DNA from: an uncultured Paracoccaceae bacterium
GTDB lineage: Bacteria; Pseudomonadota; Alphaproteobacteria; Rhodobacterales; Rhodobacteraceae
Assembly (NCBI GenBank): GCA_947503765.1
Contig: CANNFA010000005.1
Span: 210,490 to 274,489 of the forward strand
Length of the DNA stretch: 64,000 nt
Reading direction: 5' to 3'
Part shown: positions 1 to 9,141 of the stretch, in pieces
How the letters are laid out: each line of letters opens with the position of its first letter
Position numbering within the stretch: position 1 is the first letter of the stretch
Notes under the pieces: generated by a model
Database searches by the model: none
Seen by the model: the letters and a program-made list of their open reading frames with translations, nothing else
What the model was told of the DNA's origin: nothing
Translations under genes and position numbers: made by a program

Positions 1-1
1 T

Positions 2-61
2 GCGGCGCCGGAAATCGACCTGACCCCCTTTCGCCCGACCCGGTTCGAGGAGAGAACATGA
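2..61 (+). CDS. C-terminal end of a probable FAD-dependent D-amino-acid oxidase/dehydrogenase (partial)
   Basis: An open frame enters from the left edge and ends at the TGA at 59-61. It encodes roughly 19 residues ending in LTPFRPTRFEERT. That ending resembles the C-terminal tail of glycine/D-amino-acid oxidase family flavoproteins, which often finish with a D-L-x-P-F-R-P-x-R-F motif. The stop overlaps the start of the next gene (ATGA), so the two are translationally coupled. A D-hydroxyproline oxidase is the expected partner of a 4-hydroxyproline epimerase. The identification rests on a very short piece plus context. Confidence 0.5.
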   Translation, partial: AAPEIDLTPFRPTRFEERT

Positions 62-1059
62 GCCAACACACCTTTCAATGCATCGACGGACATACTTGCG
101 GCAACCCGGTGCGCGTCGTCTCTGGCGGGGCGCCGCGGCTGGAGGGCGCGACGATGCTGGACCGCCGCGCGCATTTCCTGGCCGAATATGACTGGATCCG
201 CACCGGCCTGATGTTCGAGCCGCGCGGCCATGACATGATGTCGGGCTCGATCCTGTACCCGCCGACGCGCGACGATTGCGACGTGGGCGTGCTGTTCATC
301 GAAACCTCGGGCTGCCTGCCGATGTGCGGGCACGGCACGATCGGCACCGTCACCACGGCGATCGAGAACGGCTTGGTGCGCCCGAAGAATCCGGGCGTTC
401 TGAACCTCGACACCCCCGCCGGCCGCGTCGTCGCCCGCTACCGGCAAGAGGGGCGATTCGTCGAGGAGGTGCGCCTGACCAACGTGCCCGCCTTCCTGCA
501 TTCCACCGGCCTGAGTGCGCATGTGGACGGGCTGGGCGAGGTCACGGTGGATGTCGCCTATGGCGGCAATTTCTACGCCATCGTCGATCCGCAGGACGCG
601 TTCCGCGACATCGCCGATCATTCGGCGGGCGATCTGATCCGCTGGTCACCCCGGCTGCGCGCCGCGCTGAACGAGAAATACGACTTCACCCATCCCGAAC
701 ACGCGCAGATTCGCGGGCTCAGCCATATCCTGTGGACCGGCGCGCCGACGCAGGCAGGCGCCACGGCGCGCAACGCGGTGTTCTACGGCGACAAGGCCAT
801 CGACCGCTCGCCCTGCGGCACCGGCACCTCGGCGCGCATGGCCCAATGGGCGGCCAGGGGGCAATTGTCCGAAGGCACGAATTTCGTGCATGAGAGCATC
901 ATCGGCTCGCTGTTCAACGGCCGGATCGAGGGGCGCGCCAAGGTCGGCGAGACCGACGCGATCATCCCCTCCATCGCCGGCTGGGCAAGGGTCACGGGGT
1001 ACAACACGATCTTCATCGACGAGCGCGACCCCTTCGCGCATGGATTCGTGGTGCAATAG
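58..1059 (+). CDS. 4-hydroxyproline 2-epimerase / proline racemase family
   Basis: This 333-residue proline racemase-fold enzyme is of normal family length. Both catalytic cysteines are visible: Cys90 in MCGHGTIG and Cys253 in SPCGTGTSA. It is therefore a two-base racemase or epimerase that removes and re-adds the alpha proton. An N-terminal DGHTCGNP motif is also typical. Known members act on proline or trans-4-hydroxy-L-proline. The adjacent oxidase tail and the hydroxyproline dehydratase-like genes favour trans-4-hydroxy-L-proline to cis-4-hydroxy-D-proline. A strong ribosome site (GAGGAGA, around 48-54) supports the ATG at 58. Substrate choice between proline and hydroxyproline is inference. 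Confidence 0.85.
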   Translation: MSQHTFQCIDGHTCGNPVRVVSGGAPRLEGATMLDRRAHFLAEYDWIRTGLMFEPRGHDMMSGSILYPPTRDDCDVGVLFIETSGCLPMCGHGTIGTVTTAIENGLVRPKNPGVLNLDTPAGRVVARYRQEGRFVEEVRLTNVPAFLHSTGLSAHVDGLGEVTVDVAYGGNFYAIVDPQDAFRDIADHSAGDLIRWSPRLRAALNEKYDFTHPEHAQIRGLSHILWTGAPTQAGATARNAVFYGDKAIDRSPCGTGTSARMAQWAARGQLSEGTNFVHESIIGSLFNGRIEGRAKVGETDAIIPSIAGWARVTGYNTIFIDERDPFAHGFVVQ

Positions 1060-1133
1060 GGACGAGACGGGGACCAGGCGGAAAACGATACCGCTCCAGA
1101 ACAGAGGATCGCGCCCGGCCCGAGGGTGGGCGC

Positions 1134-1186
1134 ATCGCGCCCGCCCTGGGGGGCGGGTCGGGCGCGATCCGGGGCTGAAGCCCCGG
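1134..1186. repeat. Two adjacent perfect stem-loops in the racemase intergenic gap
   Basis: The gap between the two racemase-fold genes holds two palindromes. The first has arms ATCGCGCCC (1134-1142) and GGGCGCGAT (1160-1168), with further inner GC pairing. The second has arms CCGGGGCT (1169-1176) and AGCCCCGG (1179-1186). No T-run follows, so this is not an obvious intrinsic terminator. A related GATCGCGCCCGGCCC string lies just upstream, around 1108-1122. It may be an mRNA-stabilising or REP-like intergenic element. Function is unknown. Confidence 0.6.
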
Positions 1187-1218
1187 GAAGTAAACACTAA
1201 CATCCACGGGACGACCAC

Positions 1219-2250
1219 ATGCGCAGCACCACGACCATCCATGTCATCTCCGCCCATGCCGAGGGCGAGGTGGGCGATGTCATCGTCGGCGGCGTGCTGC
1301 CCCCGCCGGGCGAGACGTTGTGGGACCAGCGCCGGCATATCGCCGAGGACGGCACCTTGCGCGATTTCGTCCTGAACGAGCCGCGCGGCGGCGTGTTCCG
1401 CCACGTCAACCTGCTGGTGCCGCCAAAGAATCCCGCCGCCGATGCCGGTTTCATCATCATGGAGCCGGAAGATACCCCGCCGATGTCCGGATCGAACTCG
1501 ATCTGCGTGGCCACGGTCCTGCTGGATGCGGGACTGATCCCAATGACAGAGCCTGAAACGAGGCTGGTGCTGGAGGCGCCGGGCGGGCTGGTCCATGTGC
1601 GCGCCGAATGTTCGGACGGCAAGGCGCAGCGCATCCATGTGGAAAACGTGCCCGCCTTTGCCAGCCGTCTCGATGCCGCGCTGGAGGTGCCGGGGCTGGG
1701 CACCCTTTCCGTCCACACCGCCTATGGCGGCGACAGTTTCGTGGTGGTCGATGCCGCCGCGCTGGATCTCGCGCTGGTCGAATCCGAGGCGCGGGATCTC
1801 GCGCGGCTGGGCGTGCGCATCACCGATGCCGCCAATGCCCAGCTTGGCTTCGATCACCCCGAGCGGCCCGATTGGGACCATATCTCGTTCTGCCTGTTCG
1901 CCGGGCCGCTGACGCAGGCCTCGGAGGGGCTGGAAACCAGGGCCGCCGTGGCGATCCAGCCGGGCAAGATCGACCGCTCGCCCACCGGCACGGCCTTGTC
2001 GGCGCGCATGGCGATCCTGCATGAACAGGGACGGATGAAGGTCGGCGAGACCCTGACCGCCCGGTCCATCATCGGCTCGCGCTTCGACGGGCGCATCCTC
2101 GGCACCGCGCAGGTCGGCACAAGCCCCGCGATCCGCCCGGAAATCAGCGGCCGGGGCTGGATCACCGGCATTCATCAGCACATGCTGGACCCGGACGATC
2201 CCTGGCCGCGCGGCTATCGGCTGAGCGACACATGGGGCGTCTCCGACTGA
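1219..2250 (+). CDS. Proline racemase-fold protein with Ser/Thr at the catalytic positions (3-hydroxyproline dehydratase-like)
   Basis: This is a 343-residue member of the proline racemase superfamily. At the first catalytic position the usual Cys is Ser90 (PMSGSNSIC), and at the second it is Thr256 ([10 protein letters not shown]). A Thr at the second site is the hallmark of trans-3-hydroxy-L-proline dehydratases, but those normally keep Cys at the first. Ser at the first site occurs in some epimerases that keep Cys at the second. With both thiols gone, this protein could be a dehydratase using Ser as base, or an enzyme of different specificity. It lies 22 bases before the aconitase-X gene, so a role in hydroxyproline or a related imino-acid pathway is likely. 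The exact reaction is not assignable. Confidence 0.7.
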   Translation: MRSTTTIHVISAHAEGEVGDVIVGGVLPPPGETLWDQRRHIAEDGTLRDFVLNEPRGGVFRHVNLLVPPKNPAADAGFIIMEPEDTPPMSGSNSICVATVLLDAGLIPMTEPETRLVLEAPGGLVHVRAECSDGKAQRIHVENVPAFASRLDAALEVPGLGTLSVHTAYGGDSFVVVDAAALDLALVESEARDLARLGVRITDAANAQLGFDHPERPDWDHISFCLFAGPLTQASEGLETRAAVAIQPGKIDRSPTGTALSARMAILHEQGRMKVGETLTARSIIGSRFDGRILGTAQVGTSPAIRPEISGRGWITGIHQHMLDPDDPWPRGYRLSDTWGVSD

Positions 2251-2272
2251 CCGCGAACCGAAAGGAAACCCG

Positions 2273-3946
2273 ATGGCCCGTCTCCTGATCCCCGGCACCG
2301 CCAGCGGCCCGGTCCTGGCCGCCGATGAAGGGCTCAGTTTCTGGGGCGGCATCGACGAGACCACCGGCCGCGTGATCGACGCGCATCACCCGCTGCATGG
2401 GCAATCGGTCGCCGGGACGGTGCTGATCCTGCCCACCTCGCGCGGGTCCTGCACCGGCAGCGGCGTGTTGCTGGAGCTGATCCAGAACGGTCATGCCCCC
2501 GCCGCGCTGGTCTTCCGCGAGGAAGAGGACGTGCTGACCCTGGGCGCGCTGGTGGCCCATCACCTGTTCGGCCTGTCGCTGCCGGTGCTGCGGCTGGGCG
2601 CGGACGATTTCGCCGCGCTGTCCCGTGCGGATCACGCCACGATTTCAAAGGACCGGTTGGAGGCGCCGAACCTGTCCCTGAGCCTGCAATCAGAGACGGA
2701 AAACGGCCCCGCCCTGACCCCCGCCGACCGCGCCATGCTGGACGGCGCCGAAGGCCCTGCCCCGCAGATGGCGATGCGTATCCTGGCGGATATCGCAAGG
2801 ATCCAGGGCGCGCCCGACCTTCTGGACGTGACCCAGGTGCATATCGACGGCTGCATCTATGCCAGCCCGGCCAATCTTCGCTTTGCCGAAGCTTTCGCGG
2901 ATATGGGCGCGCAGGTGCGGGTGCCCACCACGATGAACGCGATTTCCGTCGATCATGCGAACTGGCGCGATCAGGGCGTGCCGCCCGATTTCGGTCTGCC
3001 CGCCAGCCGGCTTGCCGATGCCTATGTGGCGATGGGCGCGCGGCCCAGCTTCACCTGCGCGCCCTACCTGCTGGACAGCACGCCCAAGGCCGGGGAAATC
3101 ATCGCCTGGGCGGAATCCAACGCGGTGGTCTATGCCAATTCGGTGCTGGGCGCGCGCACCGTGAAACATCCCGATTTCCTCGACCTGTGCATCGCGCTGA
3201 CCGGGCGCGCGCCGCGATCCGGCGTCTACCTGGATGCGATGCGCGCGGCGCGGATCGTGATCCATGTCGAATTGCCGGCGGGCCATGACGATGCGCTGTG
3301 GCCGATGTTGGGGCATCTGGCAGGGGAACTCGCGCCGGGCCGCATCCCGCTGCTGACCGGGCTTGAGGATACCGCGCCTTCGCCCGGCGATCTGAAGGCT
3401 CTATGCGCCGCGTTCGGGACGACTTCGGCCGCACCGATGCTGCATATCGCGGGTATCACCCCCGAGGCGGGAAACATCGTGCCAGACGCGGACCGCACGG
3501 AAATCGGGCGGGACGACCTGGCGCGGACCTGGCGGCAACTGAACACCGGACCGGCGGAGATCGAGCTTGTCGCCTTCGGCAGCCCGCATTTCTCGCATGC
3601 CGAATGCCGCGCGCTGGTCGATGCGCTGGACGGGCGGCGCTGCGCCGAGGGTGTGCATGCCATCGTCACCATCGGCCGCGCCAGCCTTGACGCGGCGCGC
3701 GCCGACGGGACGGTCGCAAGGCTGGAAGCGTCGGGGGTGCAGATCGTGCCGGATCTGTGCTGGTGCTCCATATCAGAGCCTGTTTTCCCACCAAAGACGC
3801 AGGCGCTGATGACCAATTCGGGCAAATACGCCCATTACGCGCCGGGGCTCAGCGGGCGCGCGGTGCGGTTCGGCAGCCTTGCCGATTGTGCCGATGCCGC
3901 CGCGTCGGGCCGCGCGCCGGGTGCCCTGCCCGGCTGGCTGACCTGA
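2273..3946 (+). CDS. Aconitase X fusion, probable cis-3-hydroxy-L-proline dehydratase
   Basis: This 557-residue protein carries an N-terminal swivel domain (about residues 1-135, formerly DUF126, with the [13 protein letters not shown] segment). It is fused to the large aconitase-X catalytic domain (about 140-555, formerly DUF521). Bacterial proteins of this fused type are cis-3-hydroxy-L-proline dehydratases that make delta-1-pyrroline-2-carboxylate. Cysteines in FTCAPY and LCWCSI are candidate iron-sulfur ligands. The ribosome site AAAGGAAA precedes the ATG. It forms an operon with the two racemase-fold genes and ends 7 bases before a convergent gene. The family call is firm; the substrate is inferred from characterised relatives and from the neighbours. 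Confidence 0.85.
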   Translation: MARLLIPGTASGPVLAADEGLSFWGGIDETTGRVIDAHHPLHGQSVAGTVLILPTSRGSCTGSGVLLELIQNGHAPAALVFREEEDVLTLGALVAHHLFGLSLPVLRLGADDFAALSRADHATISKDRLEAPNLSLSLQSETENGPALTPADRAMLDGAEGPAPQMAMRILADIARIQGAPDLLDVTQVHIDGCIYASPANLRFAEAFADMGAQVRVPTTMNAISVDHANWRDQGVPPDFGLPASRLADAYVAMGARPSFTCAPYLLDSTPKAGEIIAWAESNAVVYANSVLGARTVKHPDFLDLCIALTGRAPRSGVYLDAMRAARIVIHVELPAGHDDALWPMLGHLAGELAPGRIPLLTGLEDTAPSPGDLKALCAAFGTTSAAPMLHIAGITPEAGNIVPDADRTEIGRDDLARTWRQLNTGPAEIELVAFGSPHFSHAECRALVDALDGRRCAEGVHAIVTIGRASLDAARADGTVARLEASGVQIVPDLCWCSISEPVFPPKTQALMTNSGKYAHYAPGLSGRAVRFGSLADCADAAASGRAPGALPGWLT

Positions 3947-3953
3947 CCGGGGT

Positions 3954-4616
3954 CTAGGAGGCGGCCGCGCGCTCGAACTCTTCGGCGGCGGCGATGGTGC
4001 GGTCGTCGGACAGAAGCGCGCTTGCGACATGCGGCGCGATGGCAAAGCAATCCTGCCCGGCGGCGACAAGGCGCGTCATCTGCTCTGTGTCGCGGATCGA
4101 GGCGATGAGGATACGCGTGCCCCCGCCCGCCGCCTGCCCGATGGCGCGCATCCGCGCCAGCGCGTCGTCGGCATCGAGCCCGGCCTCCAGCATCCGGCCG
4201 AAATAGGGCGCGATAAACTGCGCGCCCAGCCCGGCCGCCACGAACATCTGCCGCGCGTCGTAGCAGGCGGTCATCAGCACCGGCCCGCCCTGCAGCAGCG
4301 CGGGGGCGGCGCGGATGCCGGCCTCTGTCAGCGGCACCTTCATCACGATTGTCAGCCCCGCATCCGCGCCGATCTGGCGCAGGCGCGCGGCGAAATCGGC
4401 GTATCCCTCGGGTGCACCGGCGACCTGGACATGCAGCTCGCGCGCGCCGTGATCCGCCGCGCGCCGCGCCATCTCGGCCCAGTCGATGGCGCCGTAGGAC
4501 AGCCCCGCCTTCTGCGCCAGCAGCGGGTTGGTCGTGATCCCGGTGAACAGGCCCGTGGGCATCAGCGCGTCCCAGGCAGCGGTGTCGGCGGTGTCGAGAT
4601 AAAGATCGAGGCTCAT
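3954..4616 (-). CDS. Transaldolase / fructose-6-phosphate aldolase-type aldolase
   Basis: This 220-residue single-domain protein has the length of the small transaldolase/FSA subfamily. It shows the TIVMKVPLT strand, in which Lys93 is the expected Schiff-base lysine, and an N-terminal DTADTAAW motif followed by TGITTNPLL, characteristic of this family. The chosen ATG overlaps the stop of the upstream kinase gene by four bases (ATGA), so the longer open frame is discarded. Kinase then aldolase in one operon suggests that a ketose or deoxysugar is phosphorylated and then cleaved, or that dihydroxyacetone or glycolaldehyde units are exchanged. The sugar is unknown. Confidence 0.8.
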   Translation of the reverse strand: MSLDLYLDTADTAAWDALMPTGLFTGITTNPLLAQKAGLSYGAIDWAEMARRAADHGARELHVQVAGAPEGYADFAARLRQIGADAGLTIVMKVPLTEAGIRAAPALLQGGPVLMTACYDARQMFVAAGLGAQFIAPYFGRMLEAGLDADDALARMRAIGQAAGGGTRILIASIRDTEQMTRLVAAGQDCFAIAPHVASALLSDDRTIAAAEEFERAAAS

Positions 4617-5572
4617 GGGGCTGTGTCCTTTGTCAGGGCGGCGTCGAGTTCGGCGCGGGACGGCGGATCGCAGCCCTCGCGCGTGCAGGTCAGTGCGGCG
4701 GCGGCCGCGGCGCGCGCCAGCAGCGGGGCCAGCGCGTCCCGTGCCAGCCGGCCAGGTGCGCCGGGGGCCAGCGCGCCGGCGGCGTTCAGCCCGTCCAGCA
4801 GCGCGGCGGTAAAGGTATCGCCCGCGCCCACCGTATCGGCCAGCGTGTCCACGCGCGGCGCCGGCACGTCCAGCCGGTCCGCGCCGCACCATGCGCTGGC
4901 CCCGTCCGCACCGCGGGTCAGCACCAGCAGCGCACCGGGCGCGGCGGCGCGCAGGCGGGCAATCGCGCCCGCCTCGGCCATGCCGGGAAACAGGCCGGAC
5001 AGATCCTCGTCACTGAGCTTGAGCAGATCGGCGGTGCCGGCCATGCGCAGGATGCGCGCGCGATAGCCGTCTGGATCGGCGATCACCGACAGCCGCACAT
5101 TGGGGTCGAGCGACACGGCCATGCCGCGCCGCGCGCATTCGGCGCAGACCGACTCCCAGATTTCCGCGTCCGGGCCGTCGGTCAGGGTCAGCGATCCGGT
5201 ATGGATGGCCCCCGCACCCTCCGGCAGCGCGGCGATCAGCCCGTCCCGGGTAACCTGCCGCTCGGCGGTGCCGCTGCGTTCAAAGCGGTAATCGGGGCTG
5301 CCCTCCACGACACGCACCCGCGACATGGTGGTCGGCGCATCGCACCGCCCGCCGGTCAGCGCCACGCCCGCCTGCATCAGCACATCGGCCAGCATGGCGC
5401 CCCAGCGGTCGGTCGAGATCGGCGAGACATAGGCAACCGGCGCGCCCAGCCGCCCGAGCGCCAGCGCCACATTGAAGGGCGAGCCGCCCGGATGCGCCGA
5501 CACCGCGCCGTCCCGGGTGACATGGTCGATCAGGTTCTCGCCGCCGACAGCGATGCGCGCGGGGTCCGCCAT
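4613..5572 (-). CDS. PfkB-family carbohydrate kinase
   Basis: This 319-residue ribokinase/PfkB-fold kinase has the C-terminal signature DTVGAGDTF, with catalytic Asp252 in the GAGD segment, and an N-terminal GGENLIDH strand like that of fructokinases. The start at 5572 is preferred over the ATG 13 codons upstream because GAGAGG sits at a good distance. It is the first gene of a two-gene minus-strand operon with the aldolase and overlaps it by four bases. Fructokinase-like activity is plausible, but PfkB members phosphorylate many sugars and nucleosides, so specificity is left open. Confidence 0.8.
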   Translation of the reverse strand: MADPARIAVGGENLIDHVTRDGAVSAHPGGSPFNVALALGRLGAPVAYVSPISTDRWGAMLADVLMQAGVALTGGRCDAPTTMSRVRVVEGSPDYRFERSGTAERQVTRDGLIAALPEGAGAIHTGSLTLTDGPDAEIWESVCAECARRGMAVSLDPNVRLSVIADPDGYRARILRMAGTADLLKLSDEDLSGLFPGMAEAGAIARLRAAAPGALLVLTRGADGASAWCGADRLDVPAPRVDTLADTVGAGDTFTAALLDGLNAAGALAPGAPGRLARDALAPLLARAAAAAALTCTREGCDPPSRAELDAALTKDTAP

Positions 5573-5653
5573 ACGGCCACCTCTCGGGGGTTCCGGGTTC
5601 GAGCCAGCCATTAGAAAGGATCGGCGGCCTTTGCAATGGCGCGGCCGCGCGGG

Positions 5654-6640
5654 TCAGGCCATTGCGTTGGACCGCGCGATCAGGTCGACGCCCATCTGCG
5701 CGCACAGGCCCGTGTAATCCAGCATCACCCAGTTCTCGGCGATGCGCCCGCCGGCGCAGCGGTAGAAATCCATCACTTTCAGCGTCAGGGCGCGGCCATC
5801 GGCGGGAATGCCCAGGTAATCGCCCTGGAACGTCATGGTCATCGACGGCCAGCCCGAAACGGCGGCATAATTGCCGTCGCCGATCCGGCAGTAGTGATCG
5901 CCGCCCTTGCGGTCCGGGAACGCGCGCAGGAACGGCTCGCGGTGGTCCTTGACGAACCCGTCCCAGCGATAGTTCGACCCGACCCCGGCCGGCCCGTACC
6001 ACAGCATGTCCGCGTCCCAGGTGCCGCCCTGCCCGGTCTGCTCTTCCGAGCCGAACGTGGCCGGATCGAAGGCGTGCAGCGCGCCCAGCATCCGCTCGAC
6101 CAGGTCGAGGCTGGCCTCGCCGTCGCCCTCGCTTGGCAGCACGCCGTCATGGGTCGCGGGGCCGGGGAACAGCGTCTCCAGCCCGTAGGATCCGGGGAAC
6201 GGCAGCCGCCCGGCCTGCCGCATCAGGTCCGGCAGATCGAGGATGATCCTGGCCTCGGCGATGCGCCCGCCCTCGATCCGGTAGAATTCGCCGGCGCGCA
6301 GGAAGGCAAGGTTGCCGGACGGCCGGATGCCCAGGAACGGCCGCTGAAAATTGCCAAGGTAATGCGTGACGCTGGCGGTCCAGACGCCACGTTCGGCACG
6401 GCGGTTGCGCGCGCCGATGAAGATCTCGTCGCGCCGCCGGACATGGGCCAGCGCCCGGCGCAGCGGCTCGAAGAACCCGTGCAGAACCTCTTCCGGCCCG
6501 GTCAGCGTGCCGATCGGATGCGACATGTGCCACTTGCAATCGTCTGTAAGCCCGTCTTGCAGGGCCTGCGTCATATCCGGTTCGCTCAGCCTTGTCAGCC
6601 GGTTCAGAAACCCGTGCGATTCACTTCGAAAGTCGTTCAT
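5654..6640 (-). CDS. Double-domain SnoaL-like / NTF2-fold protein (family member A)
   Basis: This 328-residue protein is built from two consecutive SnoaL-like (NTF2-fold) domains, roughly residues 15-160 and 175-325. The C-terminal half carries a block (WYGPAGVGS, SGWPSM, MDFYR, ENWVMLDY, QMGVDL). That block recurs in the proteins at 11472-12017 and 12014-13072. SnoaL-fold proteins include polyketide cyclases, dehydratases and isomerases, and also many non-enzymatic binding proteins. It is transcribed divergently from the sugar ABC operon across a shared 120-base control region. I see no clear ribosome site at the chosen ATG, so an internal start is possible. Function is unknown. Confidence 0.75.
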   Translation of the reverse strand: MNDFRSESHGFLNRLTRLSEPDMTQALQDGLTDDCKWHMSHPIGTLTGPEEVLHGFFEPLRRALAHVRRRDEIFIGARNRRAERGVWTASVTHYLGNFQRPFLGIRPSGNLAFLRAGEFYRIEGGRIAEARIILDLPDLMRQAGRLPFPGSYGLETLFPGPATHDGVLPSEGDGEASLDLVERMLGALHAFDPATFGSEEQTGQGGTWDADMLWYGPAGVGSNYRWDGFVKDHREPFLRAFPDRKGGDHYCRIGDGNYAAVSGWPSMTMTFQGDYLGIPADGRALTLKVMDFYRCAGGRIAENWVMLDYTGLCAQMGVDLIARSNAMA

Positions 6641-6686
6641 TGTCTTTGTTTTCGGATTTTTCGCGCAACATTCGTCAAAAAAACTC

Positions 6687-6714
6687 TTGTCACGAATCGG
6701 TTGCTCCGTAAAGA
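6687..6714 (+). promoter_or_regulatory. Candidate sigma-70-type promoter of the ABC/SnoaL operon
   Basis: TTGTCA (6687-6692) and TAAAGA (6709-6714) are separated by 16 bases, within an AT-rich stretch that stands out from its surroundings. The palindromic operator candidate begins at the very next base, as expected for repression by a LacI-type protein. The assignment is by eye. Confidence 0.4.
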
Positions 6715-6728
6715 TGAATACGAATGCA
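6715..6728. promoter_or_regulatory. Candidate LacI-family operator in front of the ABC/SnoaL operon
   Basis: TGAATACGAATGCA is an imperfect palindrome with a central CG. It matches 11 of 14 bases of the perfect site at 33468-33481. Read on the other strand (TGCATTCGTATTCA), it matches 12 of 14 bases of the site at 24780-24793. The LacI gene at 13830 in this operon is the obvious binder. A separate 12-bp palindrome, CATAATATTATG, follows at 6727-6738. Confidence 0.5.
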
Positions 6729-6760
6729 TAATATTATGTCGAACGACAACAGGACGGCAG

Positions 6761-7813
6761 ATGGCAGAAATTCAGCTTCGCAACATCTCCAAGCGCTGGG
6801 GCGCGTTCGTGGGTGTCGACAATTTCGACCTGACCATTGCCGACCGCGAATTTCTCGTGCTGCTGGGCCCGTCCGGTTGCGGCAAAACCACCACGATGCG
6901 GATGATCGCCGGGCTGGAGGATGCGTCCGAGGGCGAAATCTGGATCGGCGATCGCAAGGTCAACGATCTGGACCCCAAGGACCGCGACGTGGCGATGGTG
7001 TTCCAGTCCTACGGTTTGTACCCGCATATCAACGTCTACGAGAATATCCGCTTCCCGCTCAAGGTGCGCAAGGTCGACCCGGCCACCCATGACGAGCGGG
7101 TGCGCCGCGCGGCCGAGATGGTCGAGCTCACCGACTTCCTGCACCGCAAGCCGGCCGAATTGTCGGGCGGCCAGCGCCAGCGCGTCGCCCTCGCCCGTGC
7201 CATCGTGCGCAAGCCCTCGGTCTTCCTGATGGACGAGCCGCTGTCGAACCTCGACGCCAAGCTGCGCGTGTCGACACGGGCGCAGATCAAGAATCTCAGC
7301 CACGAATTGAAGGTCACGACCGTCTACGTCACCCACGACCAGATCGAGGCGATGACCCTGGCCGACCGCGTGGTGGTGATGAAACAGGGCGTGGTGCAGC
7401 AGGTCGGCACCCCGACAGAGATCTACGACCGCCCCGAGAACACCTTTGTCGCCGGCTTCATCGGCTCGCCCGCGATGAACCTGATGAATGGCGAGATCAG
7501 CGGCGGCGTGTTCACCGGCAAGAATGCGCGGATCGCGGGGCTGGACGCGCCGGACGGGCCGGTGACGCTGGGCTTCCGGGCAGAGGATGCGGCGCTGGCC
7601 GAAAGCGGCGGCGAGGTGAGCGCGCCGCTTTACACGATCGAGCTTCTGGGCGACGCGACGATGCTGACCATCCGCGCGGGGGGCGAGCTGGTATCGGTCA
7701 AGGCGCACAAGGATGTGCGCGCCGAAATCGGCGACGGCGTGTCGTTCAGCGTTCCCGCCGGCATCTGCCACCTGTTCCACGCAGGCACCGGCGAAAGGAT
7801 CGCGGCGGGCTGA
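6761..7813 (+). CDS. CUT1 sugar ABC transporter ATP-binding protein (MalK/UgpC type)
   Basis: This 350-residue ATPase has Walker A GPSGCGKT (residues 36-43), signature LSGGQ (134-138) and Walker B FLMDEP (Asp158, catalytic Glu159). It also has an H-loop (VTHDQIEAM) and a C-terminal OB-fold regulatory region typical of MalK/UgpC proteins. It would energise import through the two permeases encoded downstream. The ATG at 6761 is used because the domain begins there with MAEIQLRNI; the longer upstream frame runs antisense through the previous gene. It is the first gene of a long operon that appears to extend to 19404. Confidence 0.92.
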   Translation: MAEIQLRNISKRWGAFVGVDNFDLTIADREFLVLLGPSGCGKTTTMRMIAGLEDASEGEIWIGDRKVNDLDPKDRDVAMVFQSYGLYPHINVYENIRFPLKVRKVDPATHDERVRRAAEMVELTDFLHRKPAELSGGQRQRVALARAIVRKPSVFLMDEPLSNLDAKLRVSTRAQIKNLSHELKVTTVYVTHDQIEAMTLADRVVVMKQGVVQQVGTPTEIYDRPENTFVAGFIGSPAMNLMNGEISGGVFTGKNARIAGLDAPDGPVTLGFRAEDAALAESGGEVSAPLYTIELLGDATMLTIRAGGELVSVKAHKDVRAEIGDGVSFSVPAGICHLFHAGTGERIAAG

Positions 7814-7897
7814 CGCCTCCGCACACCGCCCCGGCGGATACGGGGCAGATCGGGTACCGGCACGAACCGGCGCCCCCAGTCAACAGGGAGACGACAG

Positions 7898-9133
7898 ATG
7901 AACTTGAGGAAAATGGCGCTGGCGGGAACGGCCGCATTCGCCGCGATCGGCGCCGGGTCCGGCGCCTTGGCCGATTGCGCCTTTGAAAACGACACACCCG
8001 TCAGCATGCTGTCCGCCGGGTTCGAGGCCTGGAAGGCCGTGTCCGACGCCATGGCCGAATGCGGGAATTTCGAGGCGGAGCTTGACCAGGAATTCCGCAC
8101 CAAGCAGCCCGCGGCCTTTGCTGCCAACCCGTCGCTTTACGCCCTGGGCGGGGTATCGAACGGCACCGTCACTCCGCTGCTGAACGAGGGGACGATCCGG
8201 CCGCTGGACGATCTGGTGGAAAAGTACGGCGAAGGCCTGTCGCCCAACCAGATGATCCGCGTCGACGGCAAGATCATGGCCATTGCCATGATGGTGAACA
8301 CCCAGCACCTGCAATACCGCGCCGACATCTTCGAGGATCTGGGCCTGGACGTGCCGACCACCTGGGACGAGGTGCTGAAGGCCGCCGCCGCCATCAAGGA
8401 GGCCGGTGTCGTCGATTATCCGCTGGGCGCGACCATGGCGTCGGGCTGGAATATCGGGCTGGATTTCATCAACCTCTACCTCGCCCATGGCGGCCAGCTG
8501 GTCGATGACGCCAACAAGCCGACGCTGAACAACGAGGCCGGGGTCAAGGCGCTGGAAACGATGAAGGCGATGACCGAGTATCTCGACCCCGAATACCTGG
8601 TGTCGGATTCCACCTATGTCCAGCAGCAGTTCCAGCAGGGCAAGATCGCCATGGCGAACCTGTGGGCCAGCCGCGCCGGCGCCGCCGATATCGAGGGCGA
8701 AAGCCAGGTCGTCGGGCTGGTGAACACCGCCGCCGCGCCTGCCGTGGCCGAGGGCGGCGCGCCGGCGACGACGATCTGGTGGGACGGCGCCGTGATCGCC
8801 CGCAACATCACCGACGCAGAGGCCGAGGCCGCATTCCGCCTGATCGTCGAGGGCATGGACGAGGAGATGGTCAAGGCCAACAACGAGGCCGCGATCTGGC
8901 TGATCCCCGGCTACGAGCCCGGCCGGCTGGCCGAGGGCGCGATTGCCACGATGCAGTCCAACCCGCCCGCGCCGGCCTATCCGTCGACCTCGGCGATGGG
9001 GCTGATGCATACCGCCATCGGCAACGGCGTGACCGATTACCTGACCGGTGCCAAGGATGCCGCCACGACGCTGACCGATATCGAGGCGGCCTATACCACC
9101 GCCGCGAAGGAAGCCGGTCTGATCACCGACTGA
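7898..9133 (+). CDS. Sugar ABC transporter periplasmic binding protein (family 1)
   Basis: This 411-residue protein begins with a signal peptide (MNLRKMALAG followed by an alanine-rich core) that is probably cut after GALA. The mature part looks like a family 1 (CUT1) extracellular solute-binding protein. It includes a ligand-domain region around IAMANLWASRAGA and a TIWWDGAVIA strand typical of the fold. It sits between the ATPase and the two permeases, preceded by a GGGAG ribosome site. The ligand is probably a sugar, glycoside or sugar-like compound and cannot be named from sequence. Confidence 0.88.
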   Translation: MNLRKMALAGTAAFAAIGAGSGALADCAFENDTPVSMLSAGFEAWKAVSDAMAECGNFEAELDQEFRTKQPAAFAANPSLYALGGVSNGTVTPLLNEGTIRPLDDLVEKYGEGLSPNQMIRVDGKIMAIAMMVNTQHLQYRADIFEDLGLDVPTTWDEVLKAAAAIKEAGVVDYPLGATMASGWNIGLDFINLYLAHGGQLVDDANKPTLNNEAGVKALETMKAMTEYLDPEYLVSDSTYVQQQFQQGKIAMANLWASRAGAADIEGESQVVGLVNTAAAPAVAEGGAPATTIWWDGAVIARNITDAEAEAAFRLIVEGMDEEMVKANNEAAIWLIPGYEPGRLAEGAIATMQSNPPAPAYPSTSAMGLMHTAIGNGVTDYLTGAKDAATTLTDIEAAYTTAAKEAGLITD

Positions 9134-9141
9134 CGCAAGAC

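Noticed and set aside
6727..6738. CATAATATTATG as the main operator of the ABC operon
   Set aside because: It is a perfect 12-bp palindrome, but it lacks the central CG and does not recur in front of the other operons. The overlapping 6715-6728 site fits the LacI pattern better. It could still be a second site.
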